Assembly (NCBI RefSeq): GCF_006124995.1
Contig: NZ_QEWN01000009.1
Location: 1-64,000, forward strand
Direction: 5' to 3'
Source: Vibrio sp. Hep-1b-8
Lineage (GTDB): Bacteria > Pseudomonadota > Gammaproteobacteria > Enterobacterales > Vibrionaceae
DNA: 64,000 nt
Shown here: positions 35,812-44,126 of the stretch, piece by piece
How the letters are laid out: each line of letters begins with the position of its first letter
Position numbering within the stretch: the first letter of the stretch is position 1
Made by a program: the position numbers and the translations under genes
The notes under the pieces: generated by a model
What the model saw: only the letters and a program-made list of their open reading frames with translations
Told to the model about the DNA's origin: nothing
Database searches by the model: none

Positions 35812-37032
35812 TTATTTAAGTTCTTGTTTCTGCTTTGATTTACATACCGCAGCGGTAAAGACGACGTCAGTTGAGCTGTTTAGCGCTGTTTCTGCTGAAT
35901 CTTGAACAACACCAATGATGAAGCCAACCGCTACCACCTGCATCGCAATCTCATTTGGAATACCAAACAGGCCACATGCTAATGGGATAAGCAGTAATGA
36001 GCCACCAGCAACACCAGAAGCACCACATGCAGAAACTGCCGCTACCACACTCAGTAGCAGTGCAGTAAGTAGATCCACTTCAATACCTAAGGTGTGAACC
36101 GCCGCCAGAGTCAGAGTTGTGATAGTAATCGCGGCACCCGCCATGTTGATGGTAGCGCCAAGAGGAATAGAAACTGAGTAAGTATCTTCATCAAGCTTAA
36201 GCTTTTCACATAGCGCCATGTTGACTGGAATGTTTGCTGCGCTTGAGCGAGTGAAGAAGGCTGTTACGCCACTTTCACGGATACATTGCAGAACCAATGG
36301 GTATGGGTTTTCACCGGTTTTAAACAGCACGATTAGCGGGTTAACGACTAGTGCGATTATCGCCATTGAACTTAACAGTACCACCAGAAGCTGCGCATAA
36401 CCAGCGAGCGCTTCGAAGCCTGTGGTTGCCAGTGTAGAAGCTACCAGACCAAAGATACCGAATGGCGCCAGACGAATAATAAAGCGTACGATTTGTGATA
36501 CACCGTGGCTAAGGTCTTCAAATACCGCTTTAGTTGTACCTGATGCGTGGTGAAGCGCCAGGCCAAGACCTACAGCCCATGCCAGGATACCAATGTAGTT
36601 TGCACTCATCAGAGCGTTAACTGGGTTGTCAACTAGCTTAAACAGCAGAGTATTGAGTACTTCAGCGATGCCTTGTGGAGGAGTAGCTCCTTCAGCACCT
36701 GATACAAGCGTTAGCGTGGTTGGAAAGAGGAAACTCAGTACAACAGCGGTTAGAGCTGCTGTTAATGTACCGAAAAGGTAAAGAACCACGATAGGACGCA
36801 TATACGTGTGTTGGTTTTTCTTTTGGTTAGCGATCGAAGCAGCCACCAAAATAAAAACGAGAATAGGCGCAACTGCTTTTAGTGCACCAACAAACAGGCT
36901 TCCGAGTAAACCGACACTTTTCGCATGCTCTGGAGATACAGTCGCTAGACCAACACCAAGGATGATGCCAGCTAGGATCTGCAAAACCAGATTGCCACGA
37001 GCAAAGCGCGCAATGAGAGAGTTGTGTTGCAT
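35812..37032 (-). CDS. sstT: Serine/threonine:sodium symporter
   Basis: 406 residues of the DAACS family in the SstT branch. About eight membrane helices and two re-entrant loops carry the signatures [50 protein letters not shown] and [18 protein letters not shown]. It imports L-serine and L-threonine with Na+. Starts with [19 protein letters not shown], usual for SstT. The IS200-type element ends about 20 bases beyond its stop, so any native terminator has been displaced or lost. Confidence 0.93.
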   Translation of the reverse strand: MQHNSLIARFARGNLVLQILAGIILGVGLATVSPEHAKSVGLLGSLFVGALKAVAPILVFILVAASIANQKKNQHTYMRPIVVLYLFGTLTAALTAVVLSFLFPTTLTLVSGAEGATPPQGIAEVLNTLLFKLVDNPVNALMSANYIGILAWAVGLGLALHHASGTTKAVFEDLSHGVSQIVRFIIRLAPFGIFGLVASTLATTGFEALAGYAQLLVVLLSSMAIIALVVNPLIVLFKTGENPYPLVLQCIRESGVTAFFTRSSAANIPVNMALCEKLKLDEDTYSVSIPLGATINMAGAAITITTLTLAAVHTLGIEVDLLTALLLSVVAAVSACGASGVAGGSLLLIPLACGLFGIPNEIAMQVVAVGFIIGVVQDSAETALNSSTDVVFTAAVCKSKQKQELK

Positions 37033-37213
37033 AGTTATCCCTGCAATGAATAGTTTTATGAATTTATAGTAATCTCAGTTATCGCAACTGAGCTGTTAAT
37101 ATTAGCGGCTTGAAATAATGTGTCTAGGATTAATTGAAAAGTAGCATGAAAAATTAATTTTATTCGCTTTATGTGAATTTTATGTTTTATATGTGTGTTG
37201 ATTTGGTAAATAA

Positions 37214-37237
37214 CAAAAAGGGGGCTAATGCCCCCTT
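37214..37237 (-). terminator. Rho-independent terminator after rsgA
   Basis: Stem GGGGGC / GCCCCC (eight pairs including flanking AA/TT) with a TAAT loop; on the minus strand it is followed by TTTTTGTT. It starts seven bases after the rsgA stop. Confidence 0.85.
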
Positions 37238-37243
37238 GATTGT

Positions 37244-38308
37244 TTAATATCCACTACCGTGTTTTTGGTCACGATGAGCGTTTTGTACTCTCTTATAGTA
37301 TTTGGTTTGCTGTTTATAAGAGGCACGTTTTTCAGCGATAGTCGCACTATTATGTTGCTGTTCGCGTAACAACTTAAGGTAGTTGTTGAGCCTTCGTTGC
37401 TCTAACTGACCTGATTCGATTGCTTCTCGTACCCGACAACCTGGTTCTTCTTGATGCTGACAATCGGAGAAACGGCATTGAGCTACCAGCGACTCGACGT
37501 CAGAAAATGTTTCAGCGACGCCTTCTGCACAGTCCACCAGTTGAAGCTCACGCATTCCTGGAGTGTCGATCAGAACCGCACCACTTGGCATGAAATGCAA
37601 CGAACGACTGGTTGTCGTATGGCGCCCTTTACTATCACTCTCCCTGATTCCACCCGTTTGTTGCGCCTGTTGCTGCAATAAACTGTTGACTAAGGTTGAC
37701 TTGCCGACCCCTGAAGAGCCCATAAACGCGACGGTTTTACCGCTGTTACACCAAGCAAGAAGACGTTGACACTGTTGATAGTCCAATGCATTGACTGACT
37801 CTACCATTAGCAGAGGGTCTAGCTTTTGAACTTGTGTTTTTTTCTCATCGAGTTGCTCGGTTAGGTCTGCTTTCGTCAAGACGATAACAGGCTCTACCTC
37901 TGCTTCATGTGCGATAGCCAAGTATCGTTCGATCCGGCTGAGGTTAAAGTCATCATTCAATGAGCAAACAATAAACAGCGACGTCACATTTGCGGCAATG
38001 AGTTGTTCAGAAACTTTACTGCCGGCCGCTTTGCGTTGAAAGAGCGACTGACGCTCTAACAGACGGACGAATCGCGAGTCAACATCGAGCAAAACCCAAT
38101 CACCTACCGTCATGGAAGGTAGAGACTTGTGAATTTCTAAGTTGATTTCGCCTGACTCACACAGCAACTTATATCCGCTTCGATGGTGCTCAATGACTCG
38201 AGCGGCGATTCGTTGGTGTTCGATATCTTCAAGTGTTAACTGTTGCTGAAAAAGATTGTTCCAGCCAAGTGTCGTTAATGACATTGCTGGTTGTGCTTTG
38301 GTATTCAT
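37244..38308 (-). CDS. rsgA: Ribosome biogenesis GTPase RsgA (YjeQ family)
   Basis: 354 residues. OB-fold domain (to about 110), circularly permuted GTPase with G4 VLTKADL before G1 [14 protein letters not shown] and G3 DTPGMREL, then the zinc-binding C-terminal domain with [16 protein letters not shown]. RsgA checks the decoding centre during late 30S subunit assembly. The N-terminus ([15 protein letters not shown]) is of the variant found in second RsgA copies, so the housekeeping gene is probably elsewhere in the genome; this is inference. A leader of about 180 bases carries a 15-codon ORF with a strong ribosome-binding site (38416-38463) and two hairpins. Confidence 0.92.
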   Translation of the reverse strand: MNTKAQPAMSLTTLGWNNLFQQQLTLEDIEHQRIAARVIEHHRSGYKLLCESGEINLEIHKSLPSMTVGDWVLLDVDSRFVRLLERQSLFQRKAAGSKVSEQLIAANVTSLFIVCSLNDDFNLSRIERYLAIAHEAEVEPVIVLTKADLTEQLDEKKTQVQKLDPLLMVESVNALDYQQCQRLLAWCNSGKTVAFMGSSGVGKSTLVNSLLQQQAQQTGGIRESDSKGRHTTTSRSLHFMPSGAVLIDTPGMRELQLVDCAEGVAETFSDVESLVAQCRFSDCQHQEEPGCRVREAIESGQLEQRRLNNYLKLLREQQHNSATIAEKRASYKQQTKYYKRVQNAHRDQKHGSGY

Positions 38309-38415
38309 ATATGCCCCAAGCTTACAGAAAATCTGTATCTATTAATTAGATTTGCTAGGGTCTAAGACCCCGGTTTGATATACACCGGGCAATGAGAAGG
38401 GAAGGGGAGTTTTAA

Positions 38416-38463
38416 TTAACCAAGCTTCGCCGTTCCTGCCGGGTGGGTTGTTAGTACAATCAT
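38416..38463 (-). CDS. Putative 15-residue leader peptide upstream of rsgA
   Basis: ATG at 38461-38463 with AGGAGG five bases upstream, the best ribosome-binding site in this part of the window; the product reads MIVLTTHPAGTAKLG. Between its stop and rsgA the RNA can form two stable hairpins: CCCGGT/ACCGGG (38371-38392) and GGGTC/GACCC (38359-38374 region), the latter two adjoining. This is the layout of a translation-sensing attenuator. I do not recognise the peptide, and no experiment is implied. Confidence 0.5.
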   Translation of the reverse strand: MIVLTTHPAGTAKLG

Positions 38464-38506
38464 CGTATCCTCCTATGGAACTGTTTCAGTTTTGTGCAAT
38501 TCTAGC

Positions 38507-38532
38507 AAAAGAGGAGGGCGAATGCCCACCTC
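38507..38532 (-). terminator. Terminator of the copper-delivery operon
   Basis: GAGGTGGGC / GCCCTCCTC with an ATTC loop followed by TTTTGC on the minus strand, 15 bases beyond the PCuAC stop. Confidence 0.8.
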
Positions 38533-38547
38533 TGTTCGTCACTATTT

Positions 38548-38994
38548 TTAGTGCTTGTGTTGCATTCCGCTCATGACTTTTTTCACTGGTGCGGTGAACG
38601 TGTATTGTTCACCATTCGCGAACGTGAGTTGGACGTCGATTTCTTGATTTTCCGCTAGTGGCTGTTTGAGATCGAATAACATGATGTGCAAGCTACCCGG
38701 TTTTAACTCAACTTTTCCTTTCGCAGGGATGGTAATGCGGTCAATCTGACGCATTTTCATGACTTCACCCTCTTTAATCACATCGTGAAGTTCAACCTTG
38801 CCTGCCGCTTCGGTTGTGGCAGAGACAATATAGCGCTCTTGTTCACCTCTGTTCATAAATTCACCAAACACGGCGCTCGTAACGGCTGTTGGTGGCGTCG
38901 CGCGAGCATAAGCGTGATGTGCCATGATGTCCATTTTAGCGTGAGCCAGTGGGCTTAGAACCAATGTTGCTAGTAAGAGGGCTTTAAGTTTCAT
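38548..38994 (-). CDS. PCu(A)C-type periplasmic copper chaperone
   Basis: 148 residues with a signal peptide (MKLKALLLATLVLSPLAHA). The copper ligands of the family are present: H in HDVIKEG, M-x-M (VMKMRQ), and H-x-M in GSLHIMLFDL. It carries Cu(I) in the periplasm for delivery to the CuA or CuB centre of cytochrome oxidase. The C-terminus is Met/His rich (GMQHKH), possibly extra copper binding. Four bases separate it from the SCO gene upstream, and the three genes 40026-38548 form one operon ending at the terminator at 38507-38532. Confidence 0.9.
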   Translation of the reverse strand: MKLKALLLATLVLSPLAHAKMDIMAHHAYARATPPTAVTSAVFGEFMNRGEQERYIVSATTEAAGKVELHDVIKEGEVMKMRQIDRITIPAKGKVELKPGSLHIMLFDLKQPLAENQEIDVQLTFANGEQYTFTAPVKKVMSGMQHKH

Positions 38995-38998
38995 TCAA

Positions 38999-39592
38999 CT
39001 ATCCTTCTGAGATAACAGTTTTAAAGGTTTCGACCAGCGGAGCTGGTGTCAGTGTGTGTGGCACTTTGGTAATCAATGTGCCATCTGGTTTTAGGAAATA
39101 GAAATAAGAGCTGTGATCGAGCGTGTATTTCAACTGCGAGTTTTCTAACTCGGTCTTGCGAAAAATAACGCCATATTTATGGGCAAGCGGTGTCGTTACT
39201 TCAAGTGGCGCAGATACCCCCTCGATCATCGGGTGGAAATATTGAGCGTACTTGTAAGAATCAGAGGCGGCATCACGCTCCGGATCAAGGGAAATAAATA
39301 TTGGCCGAAACTGTTTTTTCACCTCGTCATCGACTTGGTTTAACGCCCCCGCTAACATGGCAAGCGAAGTTGGACAAACGTCAGGACAGCGAGTGAAGCC
39401 AAAGTAAACAACGCGTATACGTGAATCCTGGCTGTCGAACAGGTCAACAGGCTGATTATTTTCTCCAAATAACACCACCTTCGAATCAGATTGTTCTACT
39501 GACGCTGATTTAGGTTGTTGATCAAGGTAGCTTTTTAGCCCTAAACCGAGCACAAATGCGACGACTAAAATTAACGACCAATTACGACTCAT
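38999..39592 (-). CDS. SCO1/SenC family copper-delivery protein
   Basis: 197 residues. N-terminal anchor (WSLILVVAFVLGLGLKSYL), then a thioredoxin-like fold with the copper/redox motif CPDVCP in FGFTRCPDVCPTSLAML and the third ligand histidine in LDHSSYFYF. It works with PCuAC in CuA assembly or periplasmic thiol redox control. Its ATG overlaps the stop of the preceding gene by four bases, so translation is coupled. Confidence 0.93.
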   Translation of the reverse strand: MSRNWSLILVVAFVLGLGLKSYLDQQPKSASVEQSDSKVVLFGENNQPVDLFDSQDSRIRVVYFGFTRCPDVCPTSLAMLAGALNQVDDEVKKQFRPIFISLDPERDAASDSYKYAQYFHPMIEGVSAPLEVTTPLAHKYGVIFRKTELENSQLKYTLDHSSYFYFLKPDGTLITKVPHTLTPAPLVETFKTVISEG

Positions 39593-40026
39593 CGTTCCAT
39601 CCTTATTGAGGTTTTTATTGATTCTTTGCTATCGCTGACCGTACCATACCAAGTCATTGCCTCGGTTGTGCAAACAGGCAGGATTATCTGACCAGAAAAG
39701 CCACCTTGTGGGGTTTTATCCAGCTTGAAGACCACGGTTCCCATGTCCATTTCATACCCTTGCAGGGACAAGAGAAGATATTCACTGTCGGATTGCGGCC
39801 AAGTAACATCGATTTGGGTTGGGACTAATGGCTGACTGGTATCTTTGTCGACATATATCGCCACTTCGTTATGTTGGCAGCTGTTGGTTGTTAGTAAACA
39901 GTATTGATCAAGAGAAATTGATTGTTTAGTCGATTGGAACCAAGAAATTAGGTCACTGGCAAAGAACCCGCCACCAAGAGCGGCAATGATTAGCAGTAAC
40001 TTTGCAATGGTAGGCATGATGTCCAT
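39589..40026 (-). CDS. Membrane-anchored FixH-like hypothetical protein of the copper operon
   Basis: 145 residues, first gene of the operon. One N-terminal membrane helix (IAKLLLIIAALGGGFFASDL), then a beta-rich periplasmic domain with GYEMDMGTVVF, FSGQIILPVC and MTWYGTV. The E-M-x-M pattern and the general shape recall FixH/YtkA-type proteins, and the methionines plus cysteines could bind copper; the neighbourhood supports this. I do not know a proven function. The start could be 40026 or the ATG nine bases later. Confidence 0.7.
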   Translation of the reverse strand: MDIMPTIAKLLLIIAALGGGFFASDLISWFQSTKQSISLDQYCLLTTNSCQHNEVAIYVDKDTSQPLVPTQIDVTWPQSDSEYLLLSLQGYEMDMGTVVFKLDKTPQGGFSGQIILPVCTTEAMTWYGTVSDSKESIKTSIRMER

Positions 40027-40111
40027 CTCTAGGATTTATAGCGAGTGCAATGCTAGCACATAACGCCATAAATCTATGAGATAACGAGTAAAAATGTGCT
40101 CATTATCAAGC

Positions 40112-40651
40112 CTAGCGAGCTTGACAGTTCTTGATACCATAGATGGCGTGATCGAGAATACGTGATCCAATTTTTTCCTGATTAGTCAGGATTCCTTCTA
40201 ACGTCATTCCGACCCTTTCAGCCACCTGTCGACTGGCTCGGTTATCTACTGCGGCAGAAAGTTGTACTTTCTCTAGCTGTAGTTGCTCAAACGCATATGT
40301 AATCAGGAATGTGACGACTCGAGTCATGATTCCTTTGCCTTGATGGTACTGAGATAGCCAATAGCCAACTTCAGCACATAGCGTATCGGAATTGATGCTG
40401 TTGAAACTGCAGTTTCCAACCAGTTCTCCCCGATAGAAAATCGCACAGGTCATAGATTTTCCATCTGCATACTCGTGCAACGCTCGTTGAACAAATAGGC
40501 GAAAATCTTGCTCACTATTGCAGTGCTGAGGCCATGCCAACCATTGTGACAGATAGTCTATCTGTTCTTGAATCAAAGATGTGTACTGTGGTGCGAACGA
40601 TTCTTGGACAAGGGCGATGGAAATATCGTCATCGATTTTTTGGCTAAACAT
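40112..40651 (-). CDS. GNAT acetyltransferase, RimJ/RimL group
   Basis: 179 residues. The acetyl-CoA binding region is seen as VGYWLSQYHQGKGIMTRVV (Q-x-x-G-K/R-G-x motif), followed by LSAAVDNRASRQVAERVGM and a typical RimL-like end. The N-terminal part has the YLSQWLAWP signature of ribosomal-protein serine acetyltransferase-like enzymes (YdaF type). The substrate could be a ribosomal protein N-terminus or a small amine. It is single, with a divergent HD-GYP gene upstream. Confidence 0.85.
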   Translation of the reverse strand: MFSQKIDDDISIALVQESFAPQYTSLIQEQIDYLSQWLAWPQHCNSEQDFRLFVQRALHEYADGKSMTCAIFYRGELVGNCSFNSINSDTLCAEVGYWLSQYHQGKGIMTRVVTFLITYAFEQLQLEKVQLSAAVDNRASRQVAERVGMTLEGILTNQEKIGSRILDHAIYGIKNCQAR

Positions 40652-40704
40652 AGTGTCTCATTTGCATATTTGTTTCGGTCTAAACTAACAGACTTAAAAG
40701 GTGA

Positions 40705-41289
40705 TTGCTATATGCTCAGATTGTTGATGCGAAGAGTTCGTTCACCTATCAGCATTCGTTACACGTAGCCCAGCTGACCGAGTTTATGGCTCGAAAATTG
40801 GGGTACTCCAACCAAACTAGTCGAACGCTTTATCTCGCTGGTCTGATTCACGATATTGGCAAGCTTAAAACGCCAAGCTCTATCTTGCATAAACCGAGTG
40901 CACTGACTGATGAGGAGTATGCGTGTATTAAGCGCCATGCTACGGACTCTAGGCATGCGTTACAAAGTATGTTTACTAACTCGAAAGTGATTCAGTGGGC
41001 CTCTAACCACCATGAGAGACTTGATGGGTCAGGTTATCCTCTAGGACTGACAGCCGAAAGCTTAGATGGCCCTAGCCGACTGGTTGCGGTTGCAGACGTT
41101 TTTCAAGCACTCACTCAGTCGAGACCCTATCGAGCAGGTTTGCCGCTGGAGAATGCAATCAGCATTATTGGTGACTTAGTTGATAAAGGAAAGTTAGATA
41201 AGCAAGTGTTTGGCTGCTTGGTCGCAAACGCCGCAGAGTGTTACCGAATCTCAATTGGGCTGTCTTACGATGAGCCAGTGGTCGCATAG
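40705..41289 (+). CDS. HD-GYP domain protein, probably 5'-truncated
   Basis: About 194 residues that are nearly only the HD-GYP domain: IVDAKSSFTYQHSLHVAQLT, LIHDIGKLKTP with the HD pair, and HHERLDGSGYP with the GYP signature, all metal ligands kept, so c-di-GMP hydrolysis is possible. The frame begins within the first helix of the domain, has a stop just before it (TGA at 40702-40704), and only a TTG as first start with AAGG three bases away. Family members carry a sensor or receiver domain in front. The gene is therefore either a truncated remnant or a minimal version; the former seems likelier given the decay seen elsewhere. Confidence 0.7.
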   Translation: MLYAQIVDAKSSFTYQHSLHVAQLTEFMARKLGYSNQTSRTLYLAGLIHDIGKLKTPSSILHKPSALTDEEYACIKRHATDSRHALQSMFTNSKVIQWASNHHERLDGSGYPLGLTAESLDGPSRLVAVADVFQALTQSRPYRAGLPLENAISIIGDLVDKGKLDKQVFGCLVANAAECYRISIGLSYDEPVVA

Positions 41290-41307
41290 CCGCTGGCACA
41301 GATGAAA

Positions 41308-41952
41308 TTACTGCTTGTTGATAAAGGCTTTGAAGCGAGCTTGAGTCTCCGCGTCGGCCTTGCTGTACCAAAAATGGAGCATCTCTTCAGCGGTATTGTC
41401 TCCAACTTGAACGTTTTTCTGATCCAGTTTAGCTGGAAGAGTGACGGCAACCACTGCGGTAGTTGAAACTGCCGCAACTCCGCCTCTTCGGTTGTAATCC
41501 GCCAGTTCAATTTGATGGTTGCGCCCAATCTGCATACCATCTTTCACCAGTTTGTCTTGCTTCATTTCGATCGCTTGCCCACTGGTATCGATCAATGCCC
41601 ATTCAAGGTTACGAATTTGCTTCGCGCCGTCGTGCTCGTTGCGATATTTAGGTAAGTCAAACTCGAGCTGAGTCTCACTTGCGGTAAAGGTACCAATGAT
41701 GGGATCGCTTTCTAGAATGATGCGGTCTTTGCCTTGATCGAAATAGGGCTGGTACTTGAACAAAATTTGGTTTTCACCATCGGGTAGGGTCAGGGTCTTG
41801 GTGGCCGAAAAAATACTGCCGGAGACATCGGGTTTACTGTCGTTAACCACCAAAACATCAATGGTGTCTGGAATAGCGATTGTGACATCCGCAGCAGCAG
41901 TAGCGCTGATACCTAGCGTTGCAGCGGCAAGTAGTGTTGTTCTAATTTTCAT
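41308..41952 (-). CDS. DUF2057 family secreted protein (YccT/CsgI-like)
   Basis: 214 residues with a signal peptide (MKIRTTLLAAATLGISATAA, cleavage after AAA-D). The family features are ADVTIAIPDTIDVLVVN, LTLPDGENQILFKYQPYF and the C-terminal EEMLHFWYSKADAETQARF. In E. coli YccT/CsgI is a periplasmic inhibitor of curli assembly; in vibrios the family is common and its role not known. Single gene with convergent HD-GYP neighbour. Confidence 0.88.
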   Translation of the reverse strand: MKIRTTLLAAATLGISATAAADVTIAIPDTIDVLVVNDSKPDVSGSIFSATKTLTLPDGENQILFKYQPYFDQGKDRIILESDPIIGTFTASETQLEFDLPKYRNEHDGAKQIRNLEWALIDTSGQAIEMKQDKLVKDGMQIGRNHQIELADYNRRGGVAAVSTTAVVAVTLPAKLDQKNVQVGDNTAEEMLHFWYSKADAETQARFKAFINKQ

Positions 41953-42093
41953 TTTTGTTTCCTAGTAAACAGGCATTTATTGTTTAAGAGAGTGCCTAGC
42001 TCACTCAATGATTTCAACAAACAAATGTGAGAAGTTTGAAAAATTCATCAAAGCGTAATGTCACTTATATGAGTGCGCGTTGCGAGTGATAAA

Positions 42094-42109
42094 TTTGAGC
42101 TATGTTTCA
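42094..42109 (+). promoter_or_regulatory. Candidate CRP site of the tna operon
   Basis: TTTGA-GCTATG-TTTCA, an imperfect CRP site, with a TATACT -10 element at 42134-42139 about 32 bases from its centre. Catabolite activation is the rule for tna operons; the site itself is weak. Confidence 0.4.
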
Positions 42110-42174
42110 CGGTAACTGGTGTTTTGTTTCCGCTATACTCAATGAAGTGTTCAATGAATCAGGAGGATGATGCT

Positions 42175-42276
42175 GTGGCATATACAAATATGTTAGACAA
42201 CAGACTAGTGTTGTCGTCATGGTATAACATTGACTACACCCTATCTTTACTCAATAAAGAGTCAACGTTTCGTTAA
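42175..42276 (+). CDS. tnaC: Tryptophanase leader peptide TnaC
   Basis: 33 residues from a GTG preceded by AGGAGG (42161-42166) with eight bases of spacing. The core SSWYNIDYTLSLLNK matches TnaC: Trp16 and Asp20 keep the four-residue spacing of the essential Trp12 and Asp16 of E. coli TnaC, which sense free tryptophan in the ribosome exit tunnel. The proline at the E. coli stall position (Pro24) is replaced by lysine, and the peptide runs on five residues. C-rich sequence after the stop could be a Rho loading site. tnaA follows 100 bases on. Confidence 0.8.
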   Translation: MAYTNMLDNRLVLSSWYNIDYTLSLLNKESTFR

Positions 42277-42376
42277 TTCCCTCAGGTGCGCTCGCGCCTA
42301 ATTAAATACATCTTAACTAAACTCATTCGCGACATGACATCGCGAATCGAACAGATCTATCTAAAGGAAATTCACA

Positions 42377-43774
42377 ATGAAACGTATCCCAGAACCTTTC
42401 CGTATCAAAATGGTTGAACCGATCAAAATGACGACTTATGACGATCGTGTTAAAGCGTTGAACGAAGCGGGATTAAATCCATTTTTGCTTAGAAGTGATG
42501 ACGTCTATATCGACCTGTTAACCGACTCTGGAACCGGTGCCATGAGTGATAATCAGTGGGCCGGTCTCATGATGGGGGACGAATCGTATGCTGGTAGCCG
42601 TAACTACTACAATCTTTGTGCCGCTGTGGAACATTTCTTTGGCTATAAGCTTACCGTTCCTGCCCACCAAGGGCGTGGTGCTGAACAGATTCTATTTCCG
42701 GCGCTGATCGAACGTATGAAAGCCGTACGTGGCGGTAAAGATCCGGTTTTTATCTCTAATTATCACTTTGATACAACGGCGGGTCATATTGAGTTGAACG
42801 GTGGCAAGGCAATCAACGTGGTTGATAAACATGCCTTTGACACCGCTACGCCATATGATTGGAAAGGTAACTTTGATCTCGACAAGCTCCAATCCGCTAT
42901 TGCTGAATATGGCGCTGAAAACATCTGTGCCATCATCACTACGGTTACGTGCAACAGCTCGGGTGGTCAACCTGTCTCGATGGCAAACATGCGTGCTGTC
43001 TATGAGATTGCGGCAAAGAATGATATTCCAGTGGTGATCGATTCCGCACGCTACTGTGAGAATGCTTATTTTATAAAGCAACGAGAAGCGGGATATCAAG
43101 ATAAGTCGATGTTAGAAATCATTCGCGAAATGTACCAGTACGGCGACATGCTGACGATGTCTGCGAAAAAAGATCCAATGGTGAATATCGGTGGTCTGTG
43201 TTGTATCCGAGATCATGAAGAGTTGTTTCAGGCCGTGCGTACCCGCTGTGTTCCAATGGAAGGGTTCGTTACTTATGGCGGTATGGCGGGACGTGATATG
43301 GAGGCCTTAGCTCGTGGTCTGTATGAAGGTGCTGATGAGGACTATCTTCACTATCGTATCAGTCAAGTCGCCTATTTGGGTGAACGACTAAGAGAGGCAG
43401 GTATCCCTATCCAGTACCCAACGGGTGGACATGCAGTCTTTGTCGACGCTGCGAAGATTCTTCCACATATCCCAGCAGATGAGTTTCCAGCTCAGGTACT
43501 GTGTAATGCTTTATATCTAGAAGCCGGAATTCGAGCTGTCGAGATTGGTTCATTATTGTTAGGTCGTGATCCTGCTACTGGTGAACAGAAAGCATCGGAG
43601 CTCGAGCTAATGCGTTTGACGATTCCGCGCCGCGTCTACACCAACGATCATATGGATTACATTGCGGATGCGATTATCGAGTTAAAAGAGCGTGCACATG
43701 AGCTAAAAGGGCTTACTTTTGAATATGAACCGCCTGTTCTTCGTCATTTCACGGCGCGGTTTAAGTCGAAATAG
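42377..43774 (+). CDS. tnaA: Tryptophanase, divergent form between TnaA and tyrosine phenol-lyase
   Basis: 465 residues, a PLP beta-eliminating lyase that splits L-tryptophan to indole, pyruvate and ammonia. The PLP lysine is in [13 protein letters not shown]. Much of the N-terminal half resembles tyrosine phenol-lyase ([29 protein letters not shown]). At the discriminating positions it is tryptophanase-like: FDTTAGH with the Asp, and [15 protein letters not shown] without the Arg (R381) that binds the phenol ring in TPL. Together with the TnaC leader this favours tryptophanase. There is no tnaB permease next to it. AAAGGA precedes the ATG, and a terminator follows at 43807. Confidence 0.85.
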   Translation: MKRIPEPFRIKMVEPIKMTTYDDRVKALNEAGLNPFLLRSDDVYIDLLTDSGTGAMSDNQWAGLMMGDESYAGSRNYYNLCAAVEHFFGYKLTVPAHQGRGAEQILFPALIERMKAVRGGKDPVFISNYHFDTTAGHIELNGGKAINVVDKHAFDTATPYDWKGNFDLDKLQSAIAEYGAENICAIITTVTCNSSGGQPVSMANMRAVYEIAAKNDIPVVIDSARYCENAYFIKQREAGYQDKSMLEIIREMYQYGDMLTMSAKKDPMVNIGGLCCIRDHEELFQAVRTRCVPMEGFVTYGGMAGRDMEALARGLYEGADEDYLHYRISQVAYLGERLREAGIPIQYPTGGHAVFVDAAKILPHIPADEFPAQVLCNALYLEAGIRAVEIGSLLLGRDPATGEQKASELELMRLTIPRRVYTNDHMDYIADAIIELKERAHELKGLTFEYEPPVLRHFTARFKSK

Positions 43775-43806
43775 TCCGTAAATTCTTGCAAATTTTGCTA
43801 CTAAAT

Positions 43807-43838
43807 AACTGCCGTACTCTTTGAGTGCGGCAGTTTTA
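43807..43838 (+). terminator. Rho-independent terminator after tnaA
   Basis: Stem AACTGCCG(T)ACTC / GAGT(G)CGGCAGTT followed by TTTT, 33 bases beyond the stop. Confidence 0.85.
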
Positions 43839-43850
43839 TGTATCTCTTTG

Positions 43851-43872
43851 TTATTGATAAATAGATTTATAG
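43851..43872 (+). promoter_or_regulatory. Possible LuxR/HapR-type quorum-sensing site upstream of the chitinase
   Basis: TTATTGATAAAT matches the left half of the Vibrio LuxR/HapR/SmcR consensus (TTATTGATAAA-TTTATCAATAA) exactly; the right half (AGATTTATAG) is degenerate. It lies about 255 bases before chiA. Confidence 0.35.
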
Positions 43873-43983
43873 CCTGGAAATTATCTAACAGATCTATCAC
43901 TATAATACTTAATGCTAACTGTTGGTTTTTGGGACAATGTCTTATTTGAGATGTAATAACATGATAACAAATTGTTAATTTCT

Positions 43984-44103
43984 GACTTTCACTCGAAAGT
44001 CGTAGTTATCGTCATACCTAAATGACGGAAGTTTCTTAAATACTTGTCGGGATGTTCTCTGTTTTGTGGGGAGCAGATTGAACTCTAATTTTAGAGTCGA
44101 CAA
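43984..44103 (+). promoter_or_regulatory. Structured 5' leader of the chitinase gene
   Basis: Four consecutive complementary pairs: GACTTTC/GAAAGTC (43984-44001), CGTCAT/ATGACG (44010-44027), and ACTCTAA-TT-TTAGAGT (44082-44097) nested inside TTGTCG/CGACAA (44044-44049 with 44098-44103). The last ends 23 bases before the chiA start. There is no T tail, so it looks like an mRNA leader fold or binding sites, not a terminator. Confidence 0.45.
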
Positions 44104-44126
44104 ACAAGGAATGAGAGAAATTAGGT

